This document shows, one piece after another, positions 53,495 through 61,085 of a DNA stretch of 61,085 nucleotides. Position 1 is the stretch's first letter; each line of letters opens with the position of its first letter. The position numbers and the translations under genes were made by a program. Source of the stretch: CALELM01 sp045617105 (lineage in GTDB: Bacteria > Bacillota > Negativicutes > Selenomonadales > Selenomonadaceae); contig JAZLHW010000031.1 of assembly GCA_045617105.1 (NCBI GenBank), positions 1 to 61,085 on the forward strand, in the 5' to 3' direction. Below the pieces are notes generated by a model, which was not told the DNA's origin, searched no databases, and saw only the letters and a program-made list of their open reading frames with translations.

Positions 53495-54256
53495 ATGGAT
53501 ATCAATTTGATTGGCTTCGATGTAACGATCGGCCGCCAAAAGCCAGAGAACATCTCATCCAAAAACACGGTCTGTCCTTTCTGCGACAAAGAGCATCTGA
53601 CAGGCATCATAGATACCGATGGCGACATTGTTTTGCTCAAAAACAAGTATAACGTCGTAAAAGAAGCCGAGCAATATGTCATCATTGAAGGAAGCGACTG
53701 CAATTCCGATATGCCGCTCTATACCAAAGAACATATGCATCGTCTGATCCGCTTTGGGATGAAGCACTGGAAAAAAATGATCGATTCCAAAAAGTACCAA
53801 GCCGTTTTCTTTTTTAAAAACTACGGACCATTCTCCGGCGGTACCATACGTCACCCTCACATGCAGCTCGTTGGATTTCCTGCCATCGATCCAAAACTTC
53901 TCTTCTCTCATCAGGAATTTGAAGGCATGACGATATGCGAAAAAAATGGTGTCGTCTTGAATGCTTCCACCTGTCCCCGTGTCGGATTTATCGAGCTTAA
54001 TATCGTCCCTTCAAAAGCAGCCGACATTGATACGCTTGCGGATTTCATTCAAATCGCCGTGGATTACATCATGAACCACTTCAACAAGCGCTGCAGCAGC
54101 TACAATATTTTTTTCTATCATGACGAAGATCGTTTCTATGTGAAGCTAATGCCGCGATTTGCAACCTCGCCCTATTTCATAGGATACAATGTCCGTTTCC
54201 TTTCAAATAATTTGAACCATGTCGTATCCGAGATGAAAGAGCTTTACTTTCAATAA
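53495..54256 (+). CDS. DUF4931, HIT/GalT-like protein
   Basis: A 253-aa protein resembling galactose-1-phosphate uridylyltransferases and HIT proteins. CPFCDKEHL (residues 27-35) is a zinc-type CxxC, and GGTIRHPHMQLVG has the HPHxQ pattern of a nucleotidyl-transfer site. It may transfer or hydrolyse a nucleotide group; the substrate is unknown. aaaggag lies 5-6 bases before the ATG. It stands alone on the plus strand between minus-strand genes and shares a terminator with the PurF homologue. Confidence 0.83.
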   Translation: MDINLIGFDVTIGRQKPENISSKNTVCPFCDKEHLTGIIDTDGDIVLLKNKYNVVKEAEQYVIIEGSDCNSDMPLYTKEHMHRLIRFGMKHWKKMIDSKKYQAVFFFKNYGPFSGGTIRHPHMQLVGFPAIDPKLLFSHQEFEGMTICEKNGVVLNASTCPRVGFIELNIVPSKAADIDTLADFIQIAVDYIMNHFNKRCSSYNIFFYHDEDRFYVKLMPRFATSPYFIGYNVRFLSNNLNHVVSEMKELYFQ

Positions 54257-54318
54257 CATGTTCTTGTCAGCTTGCCGGCAATTATGCAGACTTTACGGGA
54301 CTGACGAAGGATTGCATA

Positions 54319-54359
54319 CAAAAACAGACGCAGCATCCAACATGCTGCGTCTGTTTTTC
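54319..54359. terminator. Bidirectional intrinsic terminator
   Basis: A perfect 16-base inverted repeat (54321-54336 and 54342-54357, 5-base loop) begins with aaaa and ends with tttt, so it terminates both the plus-strand DUF4931 gene and the minus-strand PurF homologue. Confidence 0.92.
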
Positions 54360-54389
54360 ATTTAACGGCTTTTCTTTTCCATCAAGCCT

Positions 54390-55814
54390 TTATTCTTTTC
54401 CTGTCCAGCAATAGGTACAAACCTTGCTCTTGTCAAGCCCGATTGCTTCCAGTGTTCCTTCCAGTGACTGATATCCCAAAGAATCGAAGCCGAGCTTCTC
54501 ACAGATACGCTTCAGCAGGCACTTTCCACGCTCGGTTTGGGCATTTGCATATTCCTCCAAATGCTCCTGCCCTTCGTCCCCCTCCAGTTCTTGAACAATT
54601 TGTCTGGCGATCAGTTCATTTTCTGATTTGCTCGATGAAAAGTTCAGGTACTTGCACCCATACATGATAGGCGGGCAGGCGGAACGAATATGGACTTCCT
54701 TTGCCCCAGAGTCATACAGGAAATTAACCGTTTCCCGAAGCTGTGTCCCGCGAACAATGGAATCATCCACAAAGAGAAGCTTTTTCCCCTTGATAAGCTC
54801 CGATACCGGAACCTGCTTCATCTTAGCCACCTGATTGCGGACGTTCTGCGAGGTTGGCATAAAGGAGCGTGACCAAGTAGGCGTATACTTGATAAAGGGA
54901 CGAGCAAATTCCGTATGGCTTTCCTGTGCATAGCCAATCGCATGAGGAACACCAGAATCCGGAACACCTGCTACATAATCCAGCTGCGGCAAGATTCCGT
55001 GCTTCTTTTCATCACGCGCCATAATTTTACCATTCTTGACACGCATGACCTCCACGTTCTTCCCTTCATAGGTTGCTGTCGGATAACCATAATAGGTCCA
55101 AAGAAAAGCACAGATCCTCATTTTTTCTCCAGCAGGAGAAAGGGTTTCCACACCATCTGCCGATACCCTCACGATTTCCTGCGGCCCCAGCTCATAGGCA
55201 TCCTCATAACCCAGCTTTTGGTAGGAGAATGACTCGAATGCCAAGCAATAGCCATCGGCATCCTTTCCTACCAACACGGGCAAGCGTCCCACTTTATCAC
55301 GGGCGGCAAGAATTTCTCCGTTTTTCTTGAGTATCAGAATCGTCATAGAGCCTTGGATAAGCTCCTGCGCATGACGGATTCCGTCCGTCAAGTCCTCCTT
55401 CTGATTGATGAGGGCTGCCACCAATTCCGTAGAATTCACCTTGCCTGAGCCCATTGCCATAAATTGCTGCTTCTTGCCGGCAAAAAATCTTTCCACCAAT
55501 TCATCAAGATTCGTAATGATTCCCAGCGTTGTAATGGCATAGACTCCCAAGTGTGAGCGAACCAGCAAAGGCTGTGGATCGCTGTCACTAATTGCACCGA
55601 TTCCACTCATTCCCTGAAATTCCGCCAACACCTTCCCGAATTTTGTGCGAAACGGAGTATTCCCTATTCTATGAATTTCCTTCTTAAACCCCGCGTCTTT
55701 GCCAAGAATCACCATGCCGCCATAACTCGTTCCCAAATGCGAATGATAATCCAAGCCAAAAAACATATCCTCTACGCAATCCCTGCGGGATACAACGCCA
55801 AAAAATCCACCCAT
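54390..55814 (-). CDS. PurF-like phosphoribosyltransferase lacking glutaminase Cys
   Basis: A 474-aa homologue of amidophosphoribosyltransferase, the first purine enzyme. The phosphoribosyltransferase domain is intact (FVDDSIVRGTQLRETV), and cysteines likely to hold a 4Fe-4S cluster are present (MRICAFLW, YGCKYLN, VCTYCW). The protein starts MGGFFGVV where active enzymes have the nucleophilic cysteine (CGVFGI), and HRGQE reads HLGTS. Glutamine cannot be used by the standard route, so it may use ammonia or do another reaction. aaggagg precedes the ATG. It follows the 1412-aa activator by 62 bases. Confidence 0.88.
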   Translation of the reverse strand: MGGFFGVVSRRDCVEDMFFGLDYHSHLGTSYGGMVILGKDAGFKKEIHRIGNTPFRTKFGKVLAEFQGMSGIGAISDSDPQPLLVRSHLGVYAITTLGIITNLDELVERFFAGKKQQFMAMGSGKVNSTELVAALINQKEDLTDGIRHAQELIQGSMTILILKKNGEILAARDKVGRLPVLVGKDADGYCLAFESFSYQKLGYEDAYELGPQEIVRVSADGVETLSPAGEKMRICAFLWTYYGYPTATYEGKNVEVMRVKNGKIMARDEKKHGILPQLDYVAGVPDSGVPHAIGYAQESHTEFARPFIKYTPTWSRSFMPTSQNVRNQVAKMKQVPVSELIKGKKLLFVDDSIVRGTQLRETVNFLYDSGAKEVHIRSACPPIMYGCKYLNFSSSKSENELIARQIVQELEGDEGQEHLEEYANAQTERGKCLLKRICEKLGFDSLGYQSLEGTLEAIGLDKSKVCTYCWTGKE

Positions 55815-55876
55815 TTTTGTCCTCCTTCAATCAATGCATCAGGCGGCTAGTGTTACCTGCCTAACCCATGACTGCC

Positions 55877-58800
55877 CTATTCGATAGCTTTTTCCACTTG
55901 CTCCGGCCTTGGCCCATGTTCCTTGGCAACGGACAACATCAGCTTCAACCGGTTCAGCTGATTTACCTCACTAGAGCCTGCATCGCAGTCAATCGCCACA
56001 ATATTGGCTCCTCGATAGCTGCTGCGCAGCTCATGCATTACGCCTTTGCCCGTAATATGGTTCGGCAAGCAGCCAAACGGCTGAAGACATACCACATTGG
56101 GAACATCCTCCTCGATCAGCTTTACCATCTCACCGGTCAAGAACCAGCCTTCTCCTGCCATATTGCCGAGGCTGACATGACGCTTTGCCAAAGCTGCCGT
56201 ATCATCGATTGCATGAGGTGCCCTGAAATGGACACTTTTTTCCAAAGCCTTTCGCATAGGGCTTCGGAAGAACTCGACCACCTTGATAAACATACGCGAG
56301 AACAGCTTGTCCTTGTACGTTCCGTCCAGCAGCTGATAGCTTGCCACTGCATCGTATGCCGCATAAAGGAAAAAGTCCACAAAGTCCGGCATTACGACTT
56401 CTGCACCTTCCTGCATCAGAACCTTCTCAATATCGTTATTGGCAAATGGATGGTACTTGACCAAAATCTCGCCAACAATACCCACCTTTGGTTTCCAAAG
56501 ATCTTCACGGATCGGCAAGCTGTCAAATTCCTTGACTGCGGATCGAATCGTGCGCTTGAATTTGAAAAAACTGCCCTTTTGGAGTTCCTGCCTGCAATTT
56601 TCCATCCACTTTTCGTAAAGAGCCTGCGTGCTTCCCTGGATGACCTCATACGGCATCATTCGATTCTTTACGTTCATCAAAAGATCCCCGTAAATTGCCG
56701 CCTTGATAACATCTATCATCATGCTGTTGCTGAAATGGAACGCATCCATCTCATCCTTCATGCCCCTGCTCGCAAAAACTGGAACCTGAGGGAATCCTGC
56801 ATGCTGAAGTGCCTGACGAAGCACACCAAGGTAATTCGTTGCACGACATGCCCCACAAGTCTGAAACAGCATAATGGAGGTATGATCTGGATCACAAAGC
56901 CCGTCCTTCAGTGCCTTCAGCAGCTGCCCAATAACCACGATTGCCGGATAGCACATGTCATTATTGACATAGCGAAGCGCAATGTCTACAGCTTCCTTGT
57001 TCGGCATCGGAGGAAGCATGAGACGATACCCATATTTTTCTACCGTTGTTTTCAAAAGCTCAAAATGGATCGGTGCCATCTGCGGAATGAGAATCGTATG
57101 TGTTCTCTTGCATTCCTCCGTAAAACGAGGACGCTCCACCACTTCTGCATCCTTGTACGGATGCAGCCTGCGTCTAGCAAGAGCTGCCATCAAGGAACGC
57201 AGCCGAATCCGTGCAGCACCGAGGTTCGACACCTCATCAAGCTTTATCATAGTATAGATACGATCATGATCCTCCAGCAGATCCTTGACCTGACCTGTAG
57301 TCAAAGCATCTAAGCCGCAGCCAAAGGAGCTAAGCTGAATCAATGTCAAATTCGGATGCTCCGCCACGAACTGCGCCGCATGGTACAATCTCGCATGATA
57401 GCTCCACTGGTTCACCAACTGAAGCCGATGCGGACGCACCTCCATATGGTACACGGCATCCTCTGACAAAATCGGCAAGCCGTAGGACTGTATCATTTCC
57501 GGAATCCCATGATTGATTTCAGGATCAATATGATAAGGACGGCCTGCCAGCAAAATCACCTGCTGCCCGGTTTCTTCTGCATGACGCAGGATCTTCTCCC
57601 CGTAACGCCGCACATCCCTGCGGTAAACCTCCAGTTCCTTATAAGCAGCCTCTACGGATGCGACGATCTCCTGCTTTGAAATATCTTCCGAAGAAAATTC
57701 CTCAATCAAACGCTCCGTCATGCGTTTTTTATCATTAAGAGGAAGGAATGGCTGCAGGAAACGTACATTTTCTTCTCTCAGAACATCCATATTGCCCCTG
57801 ATATTTTCAGCATAGGATGCCACTACAGGGCAGTTAAAGTGATTATCACTGTCACGGATCTCATCCGCTATGTTATGCGGCTCACATGGATGAAAGATCG
57901 TCTTGACACCTTTCTCGATCAGATCCATCACATGCCCATGCACCAGCTTGGCTGGATAGCAAAGGGAATCTGACGGTATAGTAGCCATCCCCTTGCAATA
58001 CAGCTTTGCCGAGGACTTTCCCGATAGCACTACCCGATAGCCAAGGAAGGTAAAGAAGGCAAACCAAAACGGATATTCCTCATACATATTGAGCGTTCGC
58101 AAAAGACCGATATCCCCACGCTTCGGATGCTCCAGTGGCTTGTAGTAATGAAACAGACGGTCATACTTATATTGATAAATATTCAGTACCTCGCCGTCTT
58201 TCTTATCCTTGCCGATTCCCCGCTCACAGCGATTTCCCGTAAAATATTTCCCGCCATCCGGGAATTTCTGCATAGTGATCAGGCACTGATTGCCGCAGCC
58301 CTTGCAGCGATAAGAGCTAGTCTCCACATGGAAATCCCTCAACTCCTCCTCAGTCAATAGAGAGGATTTTGCCAAGCCGGCTTCCATCGACAAAATCGCC
58401 GCACCATAAGCGCCCATCAAGCCTGCAATATCTGGACGGATCACGTCCCTTTCCAACAGCTTTTCCATAGAACGAAGCACGGCATCATTATAAAAAGTAC
58501 CGCCCTGCACAACAATATGCTCACCAAGTTCCGATACATCCTTGAGCTGCATCACCTTGAAAAGTGCGTTCTTGATAACAGAAAGAGCAATGCCCGCAGA
58601 AATATCCTCAACGCCTGCCCCCTCCTTCTGTGCCTGCTTCACCTTGGAATTCATGAATACCGTACAGCGGGTACCCAGATCCACAGGTGCCTTGGAGGAA
58701 AGTGCCATTTGAGAAAATTCTGCCGCAGTCATATGAAGCCCCTGCGCAAAATTCTCAATAAAAGAACCGCAGCCTGCCGAACATGCCTCGTTCAAGGTAA

Positions 58801-60115
58801 TGCGTCCAATACTCCCGTCCTTGACAAAGAAGCACTTCATATCCTGACCGCCAATATCCATGACAAAGGTAACTTCAGGACAAAACTCCTGCGCCGCACG
58901 CAAATGCGCAAAAGTCTCCACCTCACCGCCATCTGCATGAATCGCCGCCTTGACGATAGCCTCACCATAACCCGTTGTCATGGTTCCTGCCACATAAGCA
59001 GACTGCGGCAGCAATTCATAAAAACCCTTGATCTCATGAATCACCGTTTTTAGCGGAGAACCCTGATTGCTGCCGTAAGACGTGTACAGAAGTTCCTTTT
59101 TCCTTCCGATAGCCACAAGTTTTGTCGTGGTAGAACCAGCATCTATCCCCAGATAAACAGGTCCCTCATAGCTGGACAGATCACCTCGCTGTACCTTGTC
59201 CCTATCATGACGGGCACGAAATTCTGCCAGTTCCTTCTCATCCTCAAAAAGGACAAAATCTGCCTGACGTGTCTCTGCCTCAGCCGCCCTGCGAGCTTTT
59301 TCCATGCTGGCTTCCAATGTATTTACATCAATTTCCTTTGCCTCATCAGAAAGTGCTGCTCCTATAGCAACAAAAAAATTCCCATCCTGCACCTTGACTA
59401 CATGCGCATCATCCAATTTCAAGGTATCAATAAAGCGTTGGCGAAGAACAGACAGGAAATGAAGCGGCCCGCCTAAAAACGCAACATTGCCCTGTATAGG
59501 ACGTCCCTGTGCCAAATTTCCGATAGTCTGATTGACCACTGCCTGAAAGATGGAAAGAGCAATGTCTTCCTTCTCTGCTCCATCGTTCATCAAAGCCTGA
59601 ATATCTGTCTTTGCAAAAACACCGCAGCGAGAAGCAATCGTGTAGATCTGCTTTCCCTGCTGTGCTAATGCGTTCAGTCCCGGCGCATCCGTAGAAAGCA
59701 AAGCCGCCATATGATCGATAAAAGAACCCGTGCCGCCTGCACAGACACCATTCATACGCTGTTCCGGTGCCTCACCAAAATATGTAATCTTTGCGTCCTC
59801 TCCGCCAAGCTCCACAACGGTATCCGTATGCGGAATCAATGACTTCACGGCAGAAGCACAGGCAATCACCTCCTGCACGAACGGCAGCCCAATACGCTGC
59901 GCAATTCCCATACCGGCAGAACCCGTAAGGGCAAAGGAAAAAGAATGCTCTCCCACGATTTTCTTGAGCGTCCCCAGATTTTCATGCAAAGCATTCCCTA
60001 TTTCCGAAAAGTGGCGTGCATAGTTCTTGTAAACGATCTGCCTCTCTTTGTCCATGACAACAAGCTTGATCGTCGTTGAACCTATGTCGATGCCCACCTT
60101 AAAAACTGAACTCAT
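55877..60115 (-). CDS. Giant 2-hydroxyacyl-CoA dehydratase activator fusion (BcrAD/BadFG-type)
   Basis: A 1412-aa fusion. Two ASKHA ATPase domains (residues about 5-270 with GIDIGSTTIKLVVMD, and about 320-590 with GIDAGSTTTKLVAIG) carry Fe-S cysteines in NEACSAGCGSFIENF and GTRCTVFMNSK. A cysteine cluster (YRCKGCGNQC, near 620) follows, then DUF2229 and HgdB-like domains to the end. Activators of this kind inject electrons into 2-hydroxyacyl-CoA or benzoyl-CoA-type enzymes, with ATP hydrolysis. No dehydratase subunits adjoin it. Start at 60115, with aggtggtg upstream. Confidence 0.92.
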   Translation of the reverse strand: MSSVFKVGIDIGSTTIKLVVMDKERQIVYKNYARHFSEIGNALHENLGTLKKIVGEHSFSFALTGSAGMGIAQRIGLPFVQEVIACASAVKSLIPHTDTVVELGGEDAKITYFGEAPEQRMNGVCAGGTGSFIDHMAALLSTDAPGLNALAQQGKQIYTIASRCGVFAKTDIQALMNDGAEKEDIALSIFQAVVNQTIGNLAQGRPIQGNVAFLGGPLHFLSVLRQRFIDTLKLDDAHVVKVQDGNFFVAIGAALSDEAKEIDVNTLEASMEKARRAAEAETRQADFVLFEDEKELAEFRARHDRDKVQRGDLSSYEGPVYLGIDAGSTTTKLVAIGRKKELLYTSYGSNQGSPLKTVIHEIKGFYELLPQSAYVAGTMTTGYGEAIVKAAIHADGGEVETFAHLRAAQEFCPEVTFVMDIGGQDMKCFFVKDGSIGRITLNEACSAGCGSFIENFAQGLHMTAAEFSQMALSSKAPVDLGTRCTVFMNSKVKQAQKEGAGVEDISAGIALSVIKNALFKVMQLKDVSELGEHIVVQGGTFYNDAVLRSMEKLLERDVIRPDIAGLMGAYGAAILSMEAGLAKSSLLTEEELRDFHVETSSYRCKGCGNQCLITMQKFPDGGKYFTGNRCERGIGKDKKDGEVLNIYQYKYDRLFHYYKPLEHPKRGDIGLLRTLNMYEEYPFWFAFFTFLGYRVVLSGKSSAKLYCKGMATIPSDSLCYPAKLVHGHVMDLIEKGVKTIFHPCEPHNIADEIRDSDNHFNCPVVASYAENIRGNMDVLREENVRFLQPFLPLNDKKRMTERLIEEFSSEDISKQEIVASVEAAYKELEVYRRDVRRYGEKILRHAEETGQQVILLAGRPYHIDPEINHGIPEMIQSYGLPILSEDAVYHMEVRPHRLQLVNQWSYHARLYHAAQFVAEHPNLTLIQLSSFGCGLDALTTGQVKDLLEDHDRIYTMIKLDEVSNLGAARIRLRSLMAALARRRLHPYKDAEVVERPRFTEECKRTHTILIPQMAPIHFELLKTTVEKYGYRLMLPPMPNKEAVDIALRYVNNDMCYPAIVVIGQLLKALKDGLCDPDHTSIMLFQTCGACRATNYLGVLRQALQHAGFPQVPVFASRGMKDEMDAFHFSNSMMIDVIKAAIYGDLLMNVKNRMMPYEVIQGSTQALYEKWMENCRQELQKGSFFKFKRTIRSAVKEFDSLPIREDLWKPKVGIVGEILVKYHPFANNDIEKVLMQEGAEVVMPDFVDFFLYAAYDAVASYQLLDGTYKDKLFSRMFIKVVEFFRSPMRKALEKSVHFRAPHAIDDTAALAKRHVSLGNMAGEGWFLTGEMVKLIEEDVPNVVCLQPFGCLPNHITGKGVMHELRSSYRGANIVAIDCDAGSSEVNQLNRLKLMLSVAKEHGPRPEQVEKAIE

Positions 60116-60185
60116 TGTTACACCACCTAGTGATACTACATTTTCCTGCACAATAAAGAAAGAGTCCTCCTCAGGCTCCTTTCAT

Positions 60186-60214
60186 ATTTTATCCCAACAG
60201 GACACCCCTTGCAA
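60186..60214 (-). promoter_or_regulatory. Candidate promoter of the CoA-dehydratase activator gene
   Basis: On the minus strand: TTGCAA (60214-60209), a 17-base spacer and TAAAAT (60191-60186), about 70 bases before the gene start. Confidence 0.6.
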
Positions 60215-60269
60215 GTCTTTCTTCAAATATAACTCTTGGTCAAACGTTGTGGATTAATTTTCATATTTT

Positions 60270-60311
60270 TATAGAAAACGGGACTGTTGCATGTAAACGT
60301 GCAACAGCCCC
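60270..60311 (-). terminator. Terminator-like hairpin
   Basis: The 12-base arms gggactgttgca (60280-60291) and tgcaacagcccc (60300-60311) pair with one mismatch. On the minus strand gttttc follows. It lies downstream of the ORF remnant at 60362 and of the broken helicase. Confidence 0.65.
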
Positions 60312-60361
60312 TTCTTTGATGTAAAAAAAGATACCGTCAATAGTTTTTCGCAAATTCTTTC

Positions 60362-60523
60362 CTAAACCTGACCGCCTAAATATCTGATACTTGTCAGAAC
60401 GTTTCCCATCTGTTCTATACTTCGCCCGTCCTTAATGGAAAATAGAGCAATATCCTTGACGTTCTTCACCTCTAACATAGCGGTCAGCGTTGACAAGATG
60501 ATCAACTTCAACGCTAGTTCTGA
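60362..60523 (-). other. Unrecognised 53-codon frame between hairpin and helicase
   Basis: This minus-strand frame follows a stop at 60524-60526 and lacks a convincing start or ribosome site (its first Met is residue 16). Its end (DIALFSIKDGRSIEQMGN...) looks protein-like, so it may be the tail of a decayed gene. I do not recognise it. The rest of 60116-60651, beyond the promoter and hairpin listed separately, shows nothing I can name. Confidence 0.3.
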
Positions 60524-60651
60524 CTAAATCTTTTAGATACACCCCCTATTAACGATGAATCCTCTTGCACCCCCTGCTTATGTTAAGAGCGGCGAGGATT
60601 TTGCGTCCCCTAAATTGGGCAACAAGTCATATTCTATTTGTTGAGTTCATA

Positions 60652-61085
60652 TCATACCATGTGTTTGCTAAAGAATTCATGATATTTATCATTGCCGATA
60701 TTGATTACGATCAGGTTATTTCTAGCACGAGTAAGTGCTGTGTATATTAGCTCATCAGATGAAATTTTATTCAATGTCAAATCTTCGTAAGCATCATGGA
60801 TATCATTAGCTCTATCATCCATGATTATCAAAATAACAGTTGTTAGTTACCAACCTTTGAAACTATGAATCGTTGCTAATTTAATTTTTCCAGCCTCCAT
60901 ATGAAAATTAAACATCTTACTACGACGTATTTTACGAAGTGCCTCCTTTAGTTCTTTTACATCAAGATTTTCACCCTGTTGAAGTTTCTTGAACATTTCT
61001 TCACTTTCAAACGTAGTAGTGGTTTTATAAGCCCTACGCAAAAACTCCGTTTCAATTCGTCTAAGTGGCGATATACGAGAACAAA
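60652..61085 (-). pseudogene. UvrD/Rep-like helicase C-terminus with premature stop
   Basis: Only the 3' part lies in the window; the frame is open to the right edge. The frame reads SRISPLRRIETEF, FESEEMF and KLATIHSFKGW, the motif V region of superfamily I helicases, which continues as KGWE in homologues. Here the next codon is TAA (60847-60849). Without any frame change, translation resumes as LTTVILIIMDDRAND and reaches motif VI (YTALTRARNNLIVIN) before a TGA at 60652-60654. A single G-to-T change (GAA to TAA) would explain this. The product would lose motif VI, so helicase activity is unlikely unless the stop is read through. Confidence 0.8.

Noticed and set aside
55868..57313. 481-codon plus-strand frame
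   Set aside because: It is antisense to the well-supported activator gene and shows no recognisable motif.
1..61085. CRISPR array, tRNA, rRNA, prophage or intact insertion sequence
   Set aside because: No regularly spaced repeats, cloverleaf-like genes, rRNA stretches, transposase or phage genes were recognised by eye.

Overview
The window looks like chromosome of a motile, anaerobic, didermic Firmicute of the class Negativicutes, most likely near Selenomonas (Selenomonadaceae). The grounds are membrane subunits of a Veillonella-type Na+-pumping decarboxylase, Firmicute-type AddAB and CdaA/CdaR-GlmM modules, MotAB and CheR, an Fe2+ uptake FeoAB system with a Fur-like box, a siroheme decarboxylase pair, and a giant 2-hydroxyacyl-CoA dehydratase activator. 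The genus is an inference. No rRNA, tRNA, CRISPR array, prophage or intact insertion sequence was recognised.

Nearly all genes lie on the minus strand. Listed in the direction of transcription from the right end, they are: the 3' part of a UvrD-like helicase broken by one in-frame stop (60652-61085); a 1412-residue CoA-dehydratase activator and a PurF homologue lacking the glutaminase cysteine (54390-60115); an envelope cluster of lipid flippase, lipid kinase, small membrane proteins, MBL-fold lipoprotein, DUF3006, amidase and GerMN lipoprotein (47263-53306); a GNAT acetyltransferase, DAHP synthase and prephenate dehydrogenase (44674-47134); a UPF0158 protein; the proteostasis block tig-clpP-clpX-lon; and engB, ahbA, ahbB, an aminotransferase, a gamma carbonic anhydrase, an ACT protein and UPF0210 (33016-38103). 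Next come L,D-transpeptidase-polA-coaE-lytic transglycosylase (27531-32649), motA-motB, acpS-nnrDE, ilvE, cdaA-cdaR, FAD dehydrogenase-glmM-cbiK-like, decarboxylase gamma/beta subunits, feoA-feoB-FeoB-associated microprotein, a 95-aa unknown-trmK-nif3, cheR-PaaK-like, and addB-addA (277-7471). Only a LysR regulator (26616-27515) and a GalT/HIT-like DUF4931 gene (53495-54256) are on the plus strand.

Most operons end in clear intrinsic terminators. Several starts had to be moved inward from the longest open frame by ribosome-binding-site position, and several use TTG or GTG. The 50-aa cysteine-rich FeoB-associated protein (11449-11601) is easily missed because it is so short.

The most unusual structure outside genes is a family of dispersed, mosaic intergenic repeats (1-233, 11361-11455, 15521-15600, 32737-32870, 43888-44032, perhaps 54299-54316). 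They share hairpin, core and tail modules in different combinations. One 77-bp module at 65-141 recurs with two mismatches at 43956-44032. I found no clearly new multi-gene system. The best leads are this repeat family, several enzyme homologues that have lost key residues (PaaK-like, PurF-like), the decarboxylase membrane subunits without their partners, and the broken helicase.
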